This document shows, piece after piece, positions 9,666 to 18,748 of a stretch of DNA of 64,000 nucleotides. Numbering within the stretch: the stretch's first letter is position 1; each line of letters opens with the position of its first letter. A program made the position numbers and the translations under genes. The DNA lies in contig NZ_AP025507.1 of NCBI RefSeq assembly GCF_024347595.1, positions 186,001 to 250,000 on the forward strand. The letters are read 5' to 3'. Under the pieces are notes generated by a model. It saw only the letters and a list, made by a program, of their open reading frames with translations. It was not told the DNA's origin and did not search any database. The DNA comes from Vibrio pomeroyi. GTDB taxonomy: Bacteria > Pseudomonadota > Gammaproteobacteria > Enterobacterales > Vibrionaceae.

Positions 9666-11402
9666 TTAATCATCAAACATCATGTTGATGGCAACGCCCA
9701 ATAAGATCAGCCCAATAATAGGCCCCATGACAGCCAGTGGTGCACGCTCAATGTATGGCAAGTTCTCTGCAATCATCAAACCCCATTCCGGTGTTGGTGG
9801 TTTTGCCCCTAACCCGATGAAGCTCAACGAAGTCAGGCTTAGAGTGATTACAGGAAGCCTCAACAAGGCGTGCCTTAGCAACGGCGGTAACACATACGGA
9901 AGCAAATAGAAGCGGAAGATTCTCAGCTTACTAGTACCCCACAATGGCGCGAGGTGCGTATAAGGTTGAGCCTTGGCTTCCACAATTAAACTAGAGCAGT
10001 GCGCCGCTAATGGCGCCCAAGATACCAATACAATCGCGATTAATGCGCTGTTCGGATTCATCCCTGTTAAGCCCGCAACCAAGAGGCCAGCAATGATGTA
10101 AGGAATGCCCTTAGTGATCTCGATAAGGCCTTGGCTAAAACGAGTATTGAAGCCCATGATGATGCCCGTCACCAAGCTCAGGAACGTTGCCAGAATGCCC
10201 GCTTGGAAGGTCGCGACCATACCAGAACCGATTCTCGCTAACAGGTCTCGCCCGATGCCGTCTGCACCCAAAGGCGCTTGCCAGCTCGGTGATGCCAAGC
10301 GCGCGAATTGGCTGGTGTATGGGTCTCGGAATACCGCCCATACCACGATAGCAATTAGGAATGAGAAGATTGCAAAAGCAGTGACACGTTTAGCGCGGCT
10401 CTGCGTAAAACGAAACGAAGAGTGACTACTGATGAGCTTGCCGCTTTTCAGGCTGTGGCCTAGAATCAACTGCTGAACAAACAGGCTGATGCTACTTACT
10501 GCAATCGAAAACAGCAGCAATACCAGTAAGCCGCCTTGTAACATCGGCAGATCTTGCGCCTTTGCAGCACCAAGAATCATGCGCCCGATACCCGGAATCG
10601 AGAAGATAAGCTCAACCGCGACTGCGCCACCAGTTAAACCAATCACGATCATCGCGATTTGTGGTATCAGGCTGCTCAGCGCTCTTTTCAGCGCAAAGCG
10701 AATAATTTGATTGGAGTGAACGTTGGCACTAAGCCAAGTGATCACCCAAGGTTCATTAAGAACGCGTTGTAAACTGTCTCTGAGTAGGCGACTAAACAGA
10801 CCGCTAGCAGGCAGTGCGAGTGCTAAACTCGGTAGCCAAATGTCTTGCCAGCCTTGCCAACCATACGGTGGTAGCCAACCTAACCAGATTGAGAACACCA
10901 GTATTAATACCGAGGCCACCACGTACTCTGGCAACGATATTAATACGGTGCTTAAACTGCTGTAACTCTGCCCTAATTTACCCTTCTTCCAACTGCGTAA
11001 GGTAGCCAGTAAGCCTGCACCGCACAGTACGAAAGTCATCACCAATGCACTCGACATCAAAAACAGAGAGGTAGACGCTGTTTTTTGAATGCCTAATGCA
11101 ACCGAAGAGCCATCAATCCAGGATTTACCTAGATCACCGGAAAAGGCACTTCCTATCCAGTCGATCAGGCGCTCGCTTGCAGAACGGTCAAGCTGAAGAT
11201 CAGCACGTACCGCCGCTAAAGCTTCAGGCGTAAGCAGGTGTTGTTGCCCCGCTCTCGCACGCAGTATGGATTGGCTTGGGTCGATGCCGGCAATGTCAGG
11301 CATCAAGCCAACAAGAATCACCACCACGATCAGTGAGGCGATTCTTGATAGCCAAGGCGTCAAGATAAATAAGGTTCGACGCAGAGTCTCAGCAGATAGC
11401 AT
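9666..11402 (-). CDS. Fused DppB-DppC-type ABC transporter permease
   Basis: One 578-residue protein holds both permease subunits of a peptide/nickel-type importer. Residues about 1-320 are DppB-like: an N-terminal membrane helix, a periplasmic stretch with QLDRSASERLIDWIGSAF and GDLGKSW, then the five-helix permease core with an EAA-like loop. Residues about 335-578 are DppC-like (PLGADGIGRDLLARIGSGM; GLGAKPPTPEWGLMI near the C-terminus). Normally these are two genes of about 310 and 290 residues. The gene starts 5 bases downstream of the binding-protein stop and is the last core gene of the operon. The substrate cannot be assigned from sequence. Confidence 0.88.
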   Translation of the reverse strand: MLSAETLRRTLFILTPWLSRIASLIVVVILVGLMPDIAGIDPSQSILRARAGQQHLLTPEALAAVRADLQLDRSASERLIDWIGSAFSGDLGKSWIDGSSVALGIQKTASTSLFLMSSALVMTFVLCGAGLLATLRSWKKGKLGQSYSSLSTVLISLPEYVVASVLILVFSIWLGWLPPYGWQGWQDIWLPSLALALPASGLFSRLLRDSLQRVLNEPWVITWLSANVHSNQIIRFALKRALSSLIPQIAMIVIGLTGGAVAVELIFSIPGIGRMILGAAKAQDLPMLQGGLLVLLLFSIAVSSISLFVQQLILGHSLKSGKLISSHSSFRFTQSRAKRVTAFAIFSFLIAIVVWAVFRDPYTSQFARLASPSWQAPLGADGIGRDLLARIGSGMVATFQAGILATFLSLVTGIIMGFNTRFSQGLIEITKGIPYIIAGLLVAGLTGMNPNSALIAIVLVSWAPLAAHCSSLIVEAKAQPYTHLAPLWGTSKLRIFRFYLLPYVLPPLLRHALLRLPVITLSLTSLSFIGLGAKPPTPEWGLMIAENLPYIERAPLAVMGPIIGLILLGVAINMMFDD

Positions 11403-11406
11403 TTAT

Positions 11407-12936
11407 TTAGTTAACCTGTGTTGCCGAGTTAACTTGTGTCGCTTTCTTAACCTGTGTAGTTTGATCAACCAAGCGACGTTCACTTGGGTCACGAACTACA
11501 TTGCTTACACGCTCGCTTTCACCTTGAATCACACGTTCGTGAAGCAGTGGAATAGCAGCGAAGTCGTTCAGGATTTTTTGCTCAGCTTCGATGATAGCTT
11601 GCTGACGCAGCGCACCTAGTGGTTGTAGGTCAGCGTGAGTCAGTGCTTGGTCTACTTCTTGAGAACAGAATTGACCAAGGTTGAATGAACCCTTACAGCC
11701 AAAGTCACTCATCATGTACGCCACTGGGTCACCAGAATCTAGAACGGTCGCGCGAGAAAGAATGAACGCATCAAACTTGCCAGATAGTGCATCGTTTTCA
11801 ATCTGAGCGTATTCACGGATATCCAGCTCAACTTTGAAACCAGCCGCTTCAAGTTGCTGTTTAAGTAGTGCTGCCACTTCTGGAAGCTCAGCACGGTCGG
11901 TAAAGGTACCGATAACAATGCTTTCACCGTTTGCTTTTAGCGTTTTGTCTACCGCCTGACCTTCAGGTCGAATCGGCTCAGCCCAAGCAAGTGCAGGACC
12001 TAGAAGACCTTGCGCGATATCCGCGTGGTTTTCATAAACAGTATTCACGATTTGCTCACGGTCTACCGCAGCAGCAGCGACTTTACGTAGTTCAATATCG
12101 CTAAATACGCCTGACTTATTGTTCAGGTAAAGCGTGTTGGTACGAGGCATAGCTACTTCGTAAAGCAGGTTCGAATCAATGGTCGCGATTTGTGAAACTG
12201 GCACAGCTTCAACAATGTCAGCCGTACCGGTTCTTAGAGCTGCAGCACGAGCAAAGCCATTAGGAACGTATTCTGCAATTACAGATTCAACTTGCGCTTT
12301 TTCACCCCAGTAACCATCAAAACGTTTTAGTTTCGCGCTGGTCGTACCGTTAATTTCAGTCAATTCAAACGGACCAGTACCCGTGCCAATTGGGCTAACA
12401 CGACCATCTTCTTGATACGCGCTTGCTGCTAGGATCGCTAATTGAGGGCTAGATAAACGACTTGGTAGAAGAGGGTCATCGAAGCTGGTTTTGATCTCTA
12501 CGCGGTAATTGTCCATCGCTTTCACTTCTAGCTCTACACCATCGAGGATGCGTGGCTTAGGAGCAGCTTCCAGCGCTTTCTGTAGTGAGTTCACAACAGC
12601 TTCTGCTGTTAATGTCGAACCATCGTGGAATTTAACACCTTGGCGAACCGTGAATTGCCAAGTCAGTGGATCAACGTGTTTCCAATCCGTTGCCAGCATT
12701 GGCTCAGCTTCTGAAGTTGGGCTCAGGTTAACTAGCGTTTCAGCCGTGCTCCAACGCGATAGTTTGAACGCGTCATCAGAAAGTGGTGATAGACCTGTTC
12801 TTGGTGGCTGCATCATCGCAACACGAATTTCAGATTTGACCGCAGCTTCGCTCGACTCAGATTGAGAGTCAAAACAGCCCGTCAAAGGCAGAGCCAGCGC
12901 TAGAGCGCAAGCCAGTTTGATTGAATTAAAACGCAT
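11407..12936 (-). CDS. Extracellular solute-binding lipoprotein, SBP family 5 (peptide/nickel type)
   Basis: A 509-residue lipoprotein. The ATG at 12936 is chosen because it begins MRFNSIKLACALALALPLTGC, a lipoprotein signal with lipobox LTGC. An in-frame upstream start at 13026 would add 30 residues encoded by a tandem repeat. The mature protein has the family-5 signature region WQFTVRQGVKFHDGSTLTAE and GTGPFEL. It captures substrate in the periplasm for the fused permease. It lies 83 bases after the second ATPase gene. Family 5 includes di- and oligopeptide, nickel and opine-metallophore binders; I cannot choose among them. The C-terminus ends in a hexapeptide repeat. Confidence 0.9.
   Translation of the reverse strand: MRFNSIKLACALALALPLTGCFDSQSESSEAAVKSEIRVAMMQPPRTGLSPLSDDAFKLSRWSTAETLVNLSPTSEAEPMLATDWKHVDPLTWQFTVRQGVKFHDGSTLTAEAVVNSLQKALEAAPKPRILDGVELEVKAMDNYRVEIKTSFDDPLLPSRLSSPQLAILAASAYQEDGRVSPIGTGTGPFELTEINGTTSAKLKRFDGYWGEKAQVESVIAEYVPNGFARAAALRTGTADIVEAVPVSQIATIDSNLLYEVAMPRTNTLYLNNKSGVFSDIELRKVAAAAVDREQIVNTVYENHADIAQGLLGPALAWAEPIRPEGQAVDKTLKANGESIVIGTFTDRAELPEVAALLKQQLEAAGFKVELDIREYAQIENDALSGKFDAFILSRATVLDSGDPVAYMMSDFGCKGSFNLGQFCSQEVDQALTHADLQPLGALRQQAIIEAEQKILNDFAAIPLLHERVIQGESERVSNVVRDPSERRLVDQTTQVKKATQVNSATQVN
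11411..11464. repeat. 18-base tandem repeat in the 3' end of the binding-protein gene
   Basis: Three in-frame 18-base units beginning TTAACCTGTG, TTAACTTGTG and TTAACCTGTG encode a repeated C-terminal hexapeptide (TTQVKK-ATQVNS-ATQVN). Units differ at several positions. It is likely a small, slippage-prone tail that extends past the folded domain. Confidence 0.7.
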
Positions 12937-12961
12937 AGTTATTGTTCTCTGTAAGCTGTGC

Positions 12962-13012
12962 TTCGTTAATAAACTGTATTTTGTTAATAAACGGTATTTC
13001 GTAATAAATAAG
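12962..13012. repeat. Degenerate direct repeats upstream of the binding-protein gene
   Basis: Two units of about 18-19 bases sharing GTTAATAAAC and a GTATT tail, followed by a partial third (CGTAATAAATAAGG), lie between the ATPase stop and the binding-protein ribosome site. They are AT-rich and may be a slippage product or a binding array. Confidence 0.55.
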
Positions 13013-13019
13013 GTTGTGT

Positions 13020-13871
13020 TTAACAAGTAGATTTCGAAAGAGGCTGAGATTCGATCAGCATCTGAGTCGCTGGATGAGCAGGTTCGCTCATCACTTGAGG
13101 TGTCGGTCCATGCTCAACCATCTCGCCATGGTCAAGAACCAGAATTTCTTCGCAAAGCGCTTGTGCTGCGCCTAGGTCGTGTGTCACCAAAATAAGGCGC
13201 ATATCGCGCTTCTTTTTTAATGAATTCAATAAGTCGAGTAGCCTCTGACGATTCACAGGATCTAGGCTACTGGTTGGCTCATCGGCAACTAATATTGCGG
13301 GTCTAACGACAAGCGCCCGAGCAATAGCCACACGTTGAGCTTGGCCTGTAGAAAGCTGATTAGGCTTCAGTGATAGTAATGTGGCAGGTAAGCCAACGTC
13401 CAACAGCGTCTCTTCAATGATGCTTTCATGATTGCCAGAAACATCTAGGTTGCTTAGCGGCTCGGCCAAGATCTGTCGAACAGTGTAGTAGGGGTTGAGG
13501 CTAGTATGTGGTTCTTGTGGCACCAATTGGATCAAGCGACACACAATGGCTTGCGCTTTGCTATTGCGAATAGGCAGCGAATGACCAAACAAGCTGATGC
13601 TACCGAGAGTTGGCGCTTTCAAACCAAACAGCAGTTCAATCAGCGTAGATTTACCGGCACCAGAACGCCCGACAATAGCCAGGCTTTTGTCTTCAACATT
13701 GAGGTCGATGTTTTGTAGCGCTTTGAACGCCTTACCACCCAACCAACTTGGCACTGAGTAATAATGAACCCCGACATTCTCGAACTTAATCTCAATCGGT
13801 GTTTGTGTTTCTGAATCAATCACAGGCATTGATGGTGAAGCTTCTGAATTTAGTGATAAGGTCGAGCTCAT
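13020..13871 (-). CDS. ABC transporter ATP-binding protein (DppF-like)
   Basis: A 283-residue ATPase. It has Walker A GRSGAGKST (about residues 69-77), a Q-loop, signature LSTGQAQRVAIARAL (the usual LSGGQ is LSTGQ here), Walker B ILVADEPTSSLD and an H-loop VTHD. Its start overlaps the stop of the preceding ATPase gene by 4 bases (ATGA), showing translational coupling. It pairs with that ATPase to power the fused permease. The C-terminal oligopeptide-transporter extension is short. Confidence 0.92.
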   Translation of the reverse strand: MSSTLSLNSEASPSMPVIDSETQTPIEIKFENVGVHYYSVPSWLGGKAFKALQNIDLNVEDKSLAIVGRSGAGKSTLIELLFGLKAPTLGSISLFGHSLPIRNSKAQAIVCRLIQLVPQEPHTSLNPYYTVRQILAEPLSNLDVSGNHESIIEETLLDVGLPATLLSLKPNQLSTGQAQRVAIARALVVRPAILVADEPTSSLDPVNRQRLLDLLNSLKKKRDMRLILVTHDLGAAQALCEEILVLDHGEMVEHGPTPQVMSEPAHPATQMLIESQPLSKSTC

Positions 13872-14638
13872 TCGATTAGGTCTCTCAATGAACAGCAGAA
13901 AGCGTGAGAGCTCGATTCAAGCGCGTGTTTCGGTGCACCATAAGCCACCACACCGCCATCATCGATAACCAATAACTTGTCACACGCTAAGGCGCTGTGC
14001 AGGTCATGGGTAATAAGCAAACCACCAATTTGGCGTTGCTTTACATTGTCTCGAATCAGCTTAAGTATCTCTTGCTCTGTGACCGGATCTAACGCACTAG
14101 TCGGTTCATCTGCAATGATGATATCGGCGTTACTCAACAAGCCAATCGCAATACACACTCGTTGACGTTGTCCTCCAGAGATTTGGCTCGGATACAACGG
14201 CAAGATGGTTTCTGGATTTGGGAATCCTAACTTCACCAACAGTTCGGTGAGCTTGGTTTTGTCTTGTGATTTAAGCTTAGTGCGAGTCCCCGTCAAAGCT
14301 AAACTGAGTTGGCCTTCAATAGAAACAAGAGGGTTTAACGCTTGAAGTGCATCTTGGAAGATAACCGCTGGCCTTTGTGCTGCCGTTCGTTGCAACATCG
14401 GCAAACCACACACAGCTTCGCCAGATAAAGAGATATGCCCTTCAGCCTCAACCGTTTCTGGCATAAAGCCCGCGATCGCACGTGAAAGCATCGACTTACC
14501 AATGCCTGAAGGACCCATGATCGCCAACAGTTCTCCTCGATACACATCGAAGTGGATATCTTGGAAAAGTGTTCTTGAAGAGGTTTTGATCGTTAGTCGG
14601 TCAACAGACAATAATGGGGCGTTCACGCAGATACTCAT
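13868..14638 (-). CDS. ABC transporter ATP-binding protein (DppD-like), first gene of operon
   Basis: A 256-residue ATPase. Walker A is GPSGIGKS (about residues 42-49), the signature is ISGGQRQRVCIA, Walker B is IIIADEPTSALD and the H-loop is ITHD. It is the first gene of the minus-strand ABC operon (ATPase, ATPase, binding protein, fused permease). This is an unusual order for the Dpp/Opp class, in which the binding protein usually comes first. The 226 bases upstream contain the repeat fragment at 14745 and the terminator of the MATE gene. Confidence 0.92.
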   Translation of the reverse strand: MSICVNAPLLSVDRLTIKTSSRTLFQDIHFDVYRGELLAIMGPSGIGKSMLSRAIAGFMPETVEAEGHISLSGEAVCGLPMLQRTAAQRPAVIFQDALQALNPLVSIEGQLSLALTGTRTKLKSQDKTKLTELLVKLGFPNPETILPLYPSQISGGQRQRVCIAIGLLSNADIIIADEPTSALDPVTEQEILKLIRDNVKQRQIGGLLITHDLHSALACDKLLVIDDGGVVAYGAPKHALESSSHAFCCSLRDLIE

Positions 14639-14744
14639 AGATAGATGTTATAACATAACAACTTTATCATTTAGCTGAAGTGATGAAAAGAGAACATTGA
14701 ACCGTATCGCATTTTATTTGCTATTTAATTGACCAGTTTTCGTT

Positions 14745-14778
14745 AGGGCGAGTTGACCTTTCGAGCTGATTTTTACAG
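14745..14778 (+). repeat. 34-base remnant of the MITE-like repeat end
   Basis: It matches the first 34 bases of the copy at 6032 with three differences (31 of 34 identical), beginning AGGGCGAGTTGACCTTTCG. No partner end is found nearby, so it is either a decayed element or a truncated copy. It is about 100 bases upstream of the first ATPase gene. Confidence 0.65.
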
Positions 14779-14783
14779 ATACA

Positions 14784-14834
14784 AAAAAGCGCCCTCTAAA
14801 TTTATCGTATAACGATAGTCAGGCGCTTTCATAA
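14784..14834 (-). terminator. Rho-independent terminator of the MATE gene
   Basis: On the minus strand, AAAGCGCC pairs with GGCGCTTT around a loop of about 28 bases that contains a second small palindrome (ATCGTATAACGAT), followed by a T-run. It lies 30-80 bases after the MATE stop and isolates it from the ABC operon. Confidence 0.7.
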
Positions 14835-14864
14835 AGTCTTAGAAATGGCGGTGGGCGTTCTAAA

Positions 14865-16199
14865 TTAATGACACGCCGCTGAGGTATCTTCTGCTGGGAA
14901 ACACTTTTGTTTAACCTGAGAGATAAACGGGTACAGGAATGCGATACGCCCAAGATAGAACAGAGTAAACGCTAGCCACAAACCATGATTGCCCCACGCT
15001 CCAACCGCAAACGCTTGAACAGCCAAGAACACCAACAAAGTAGCAATACTAGAATCTCGAACCGGACGTGTGGTTCCTGTTCCGGTAAAGATGCCGTAAA
15101 CCGTCAAGCCAAAGCCTGCCACCAGCGGGAACACAATCAACCACGGAGCCATCTCTTGATACAAGGCAACCAGCGCTGGAATATCGGTAAACAAGAAAAC
15201 AATCATGTCCTTAAACATCAAGGTTAAAAGCGTCAGCGCAGCAATGAAACCAGCTGTCCATTGGAAGTTAAGCCTTAACACACGATCCAACATCGACGCA
15301 TTTTTCTGCCCCACGGCTTTACCCGCAAATACACTCGATGCGTTGGCAATACCATCAAACATGTAACTGACGATAAAGGTCACCTGCATCAGAATCGCGT
15401 TAGCGGCCAGAACATCGGTACCCAATTTAGAACCAGTACGCGCCATCATGTTGAAGAACACCAAGATGCAAATTGTACGTAACAGTAAGTCAGTATTCGA
15501 AGAGATCATTGTCGACAGGTCTTTCTTGGTCATCTTCGAGCCTTGCAGGAACTCAGAGACCGAGATGTTGCTCGTTTTCATAACCAGCGTCATACCAATC
15601 GCAAAGGTGGTGATTTGTGCAATCAAACTTGCGTATGCCACTCCCGCAACACCTAAGTCGAAATAGAGTACGAACACCGCATCCAAGACAATGTTCAACA
15701 CATTGCCAAACACTTGTGTGTAAAGGACTTCTTTGGCCTTCGCCTGCCCCATCAACCAACCGATAATGGTGTAGTTGAGCAGTACAAAAGGCGCGCCATA
15801 AATCAAAATACTGAAGTAGATATGTGCTTGCTCAGCCACGTTCGCTTCAGGCTCTATCACCCACATCGCACCTTGCCAGATGAGGGGTTGTATCAAGATA
15901 AAGATTAACCCCACCAAACCAGACAGCACAAATGGGCGCATCAAGCTGCCCGCTAGCTCAGAGCGATTCCCTTTCCCCAATGCCATCGCACTTTGCCCTG
16001 TCGTGCTGACACGGAAAAAGCCAAACAACCAGTACATGGTGTTCATGATGATGGTGCCGATCGCCACACCACCGATCAGTTCAGCGATGCCAAGCTGACC
16101 AATCACGGCGGTATCCACCGCACCAAGCAGAGGCTGAGTCACCGTTGAGATGATGAAAGGGAAAGCGATTTTTAAATAATCTTTGTGGGTAATGGTCAT
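14865..16199 (-). CDS. MATE family efflux transporter (DinF-like)
   Basis: A 444-residue inner-membrane multidrug/sodium or proton antiporter with about 12 hydrophobic segments in two six-helix halves. The N-terminus (FPFIISTVTQPLLGAVDTAVIGQLG) is characteristic of the DinF branch of MATE proteins. The length is typical. It has a terminator behind it and 208 bases in front shared with the end of the AraC gene, so it is probably monocistronic. The substrate is not predictable. Confidence 0.9.
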   Translation of the reverse strand: MTITHKDYLKIAFPFIISTVTQPLLGAVDTAVIGQLGIAELIGGVAIGTIIMNTMYWLFGFFRVSTTGQSAMALGKGNRSELAGSLMRPFVLSGLVGLIFILIQPLIWQGAMWVIEPEANVAEQAHIYFSILIYGAPFVLLNYTIIGWLMGQAKAKEVLYTQVFGNVLNIVLDAVFVLYFDLGVAGVAYASLIAQITTFAIGMTLVMKTSNISVSEFLQGSKMTKKDLSTMISSNTDLLLRTICILVFFNMMARTGSKLGTDVLAANAILMQVTFIVSYMFDGIANASSVFAGKAVGQKNASMLDRVLRLNFQWTAGFIAALTLLTLMFKDMIVFLFTDIPALVALYQEMAPWLIVFPLVAGFGLTVYGIFTGTGTTRPVRDSSIATLLVFLAVQAFAVGAWGNHGLWLAFTLFYLGRIAFLYPFISQVKQKCFPAEDTSAACH

Positions 16200-16407
16200 A
16201 TTCTAACGAGTGATATTAAGAACTATTTGCAATTAGAAATGGATGCTATCGCTTAATCCGTACGTTGTCATCATTTACTGGGGTAAATTATCAACAAAAC
16301 ACCTTTATCTTAGTCCACCTGCATAGAATCGTTGGCTGCTATTAGTCGTGCTAATTTGTCTCAACAAAAGATCAAAATCTGGTTCAACAAAACAGCACAA
16401 CCATCGA

Positions 16408-17277
16408 TTAATAAAAACTCACGGGAAGGTAGAAATCGAGCTCGAACACCTCATCGGTGTTAAGAAAGTGATTCTGATGATAATGCACATAAGCCGGAGT
16501 GGAACGCTGCTTAAAGCCAGACGTAGGTAACCACTTTTCTAATACCATGCTGATCTGTGGTAGCAGTTCTCCATAACGGCCATTCAGCCTAAACACCGCA
16601 TGTAAGCCGCCCGGAATCACCATCTGATTAACCACACTACGATACTTTATCGGCTCATTAATCGCGATACACGCCACGTAGCGGCACTGATCCATCTCAA
16701 CCCAAGCAGGATTCGAGTGATGCAAACCAAATTGGCTCGAGAAATCACGTTGTTCTGAGTTCGCCCACGCTTTCAATATCAGCCAAGCGTTGCGAATGGA
16801 GCGGTTATAACCCGTATGTCGAACATAGGCAGCCATGCGCTCAGGCACTTCAATGATCTTAGGTTCAGGTAGCACTCGTTGCGCGACATTCAAATAGCCC
16901 GCTGCTACTTCAGGATCTTTCAAGTAGGGCTTTTCGGCAATCTGTAAATCGTGCTTCCGCCACTCACCTGGCGACATGTTAAAGGTTGCTTTAAACGCGC
17001 GGCTAAACGAAGACACCGAACTAAAGCCACACTTACTGGCGATTTCCACCACCGAGGACGTGGTATCGAACATCAACTGGTTGGCGGCATACTCCATTCG
17101 GGTGCGTCGAATGTATTGATGTAACGACTCTCCAACCACGCTTTTGAAGGTGCGATGAAAGTGCTGCTCGGAATAAGCTGCAATCTCCGAGAGCGCTTTG
17201 GCCGACAAAGGCTGGCTAATGTCTTGGTGAATATAGAACAGAACATCATTGATTCGAGATATGTGTTGACGCGACAT
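16408..17277 (-). CDS. AraC-family regulator with GyrI-like effector domain
   Basis: A 289-residue regulator. The AraC double helix-turn-helix is at the N-terminus (about residues 8-105; KALSEIAAYSEQHFHRTFKS and IASKCGFSSVSSFSRAFKATF), and a GyrI/SOUL-type small-molecule-binding domain occupies about 125-289. This domain order is that of Rob and similar regulators that respond to drugs or amphipathic ligands. It is divergent from the aminotransferase gene with 115 bases between; the MATE efflux gene lies downstream on the same strand. Control of the MATE pump is a reasonable but untested inference. Confidence 0.88.
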   Translation of the reverse strand: MSRQHISRINDVLFYIHQDISQPLSAKALSEIAAYSEQHFHRTFKSVVGESLHQYIRRTRMEYAANQLMFDTTSSVVEIASKCGFSSVSSFSRAFKATFNMSPGEWRKHDLQIAEKPYLKDPEVAAGYLNVAQRVLPEPKIIEVPERMAAYVRHTGYNRSIRNAWLILKAWANSEQRDFSSQFGLHHSNPAWVEMDQCRYVACIAINEPIKYRSVVNQMVIPGGLHAVFRLNGRYGELLPQISMVLEKWLPTSGFKQRSTPAYVHYHQNHFLNTDEVFELDFYLPVSFY

Positions 17278-17392
17278 CGTTTAAATAGCATAAATGGACA
17301 TGTTTAAGAGCATAAACGGACACGCTTATTTTTACAATTGCCGTGTAATATCAAGCGATAGAATAAAAACGAAAAACGACGAGACACAACAC

Positions 17393-18556
17393 ATGGAAAT
17401 CGCACAGTCATTACAACAGATTCAATCTTCATACATTCGAGAGATCCTCGCAGCCGCAAGCGATCCAAATGTCATTTCATTAGCCGGTGGTTTACCGGAT
17501 GAGAAAACATTTCCTATCGATTTGATGAAGCCAACGCTAGAAAACCTAGCGAACATGCCTGAAGTTTTCCAATACGGTTCGACTGCAGGTTACGGCCCAT
17601 TGCTTGAACACCTAACGCAAAGCTACCAATTACCAGAGACTCACACAGCCATGATCTGTACTGGCTCTCAACAAGGTTTGGATTTAATTGCTCGTGCGTA
17701 TGTTGATCCGAATGATGTAGTTGTAATGGAAGCGCCAAGCTACTTGGGTGCGATGCAAGTGTTTGGTTTGGTTCAGGCTAACATTGTGACTGTGTCTCAA
17801 ACTGAATTTGGCCCGAACCTAGACGAACTAGAGACTTGCTTTGAACAGCAATCGCCAAAGATGTTCTATGCCGTACCAGATTTCCATAACCCGACTGGCG
17901 TTTGTTGGACAACGGAAACTCGTCAAAAAGTGGCTGAGCTGTGTATCAAATACAACGTAGCATTCATTGAAGATGCGCCTTACCGTGAGCTGCGCTTCAC
18001 AGGAACAGAGCTGCCGTTGGTATCGTCTTTCTGCCCAGACAACTCTATCGTTCTTCGTTCATTCTCTAAGATTGCATCGCCAGGTTTACGCATTGGCGCA
18101 GTAACCGGCAAACGCAGCTACCTTGAGCCACTGATTAAAGTGAAGCAAGGTGCAGATTTACACTCAAGTGTACCTATGCAAGCGCTGCTTGTTGGTCTTC
18201 TAAAGCATGAAGATTTCAATCTGCACATGGAAAACATTCGCACCCTGTACAAGTCTCGTTATGAAGTGCTGTTTTCAGAACTAGAGAAACAACTGCCTGC
18301 TGACTGCGTATTAAAATCCGTAGATGGTGGAATGTTCATTTGGGTAGAAATCCCAGAGTGTGACACCTTCGAGCTGGCTAAAACTCTACTTTCGAATGGC
18401 GTAGCCGTTGTACCGAGCCCAGTATTCTATCCAAAGGCTGATGAAGCAAAAGCTGCACTCCGCTTAAACTTCACTAATGCCACCCCAGAAGAATTGACCG
18501 AAGCGGTGAAACGCTTAGCGGAAGTACTTAACCAAGCGCAATCGCTGACTAGATAA
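17393..18556 (+). CDS. PLP-dependent aminotransferase (class I/II, LysN-like)
   Basis: A 387-residue aminotransferase. The ATG at 17393 starts MEIAQSLQQIQSSYIREIL. An in-frame ATG at 17294 adds 33 residues without family character and overlaps the divergent promoter region. Family motifs are ISLAGGLPDEKTFP, the PDFHNPTGVCW substrate/cofactor region and the Schiff-base lysine in LRSFSKIASPGLRIG. It resembles 2-aminoadipate/multi-substrate aminotransferases. It is transcribed alone and ends at a strong terminator. The exact amino donor is unknown. Confidence 0.88.
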   Translation: MEIAQSLQQIQSSYIREILAAASDPNVISLAGGLPDEKTFPIDLMKPTLENLANMPEVFQYGSTAGYGPLLEHLTQSYQLPETHTAMICTGSQQGLDLIARAYVDPNDVVVMEAPSYLGAMQVFGLVQANIVTVSQTEFGPNLDELETCFEQQSPKMFYAVPDFHNPTGVCWTTETRQKVAELCIKYNVAFIEDAPYRELRFTGTELPLVSSFCPDNSIVLRSFSKIASPGLRIGAVTGKRSYLEPLIKVKQGADLHSSVPMQALLVGLLKHEDFNLHMENIRTLYKSRYEVLFSELEKQLPADCVLKSVDGGMFIWVEIPECDTFELAKTLLSNGVAVVPSPVFYPKADEAKAALRLNFTNATPEELTEAVKRLAEVLNQAQSLTR

Positions 18557-18572
18557 GCCTGATTAATACCAA

Positions 18573-18606
18573 GGCCCTGCTGTATTTTTACAGCAGGGCT
18601 TTTTTG
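18573..18606 (+). terminator. Rho-independent terminator after the aminotransferase gene
   Basis: A 10-base stem GCCCTGCTGT with ACAGCAGGGC, a 5-6-base loop and a run of six T. It is 17 bases after the stop codon. Confidence 0.92.
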
Positions 18607-18641
18607 TTTGGCACCTTCACAGCTTAATCTTTCAATCTTTC

Positions 18642-18686
18642 AAATATGCATTTATCACGTTCAACATTGTCTATTTTTGAATGCTA
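18642..18686 (+). promoter_or_regulatory. Promoter-region motif shared with 20232-20276 (copy A)
   Basis: An ATATGCA box, then 13-20 bases later TGTCTATTTTTGA followed by (A/T)TG(C/T)TA. The same arrangement with identical spacing lies upstream of the DUF2798 gene at 20324. Copy A begins about 107 bases upstream of the membrane-protein start at 18749. The shared block is a candidate operator of the LysR protein encoded at 19310-20233. Confidence 0.6.
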
Positions 18687-18748
18687 AGAACCTGCATAAG
18701 ATAAGCACATCAAACGACAACACCACTTATCACTGAAAGGTTATGACT

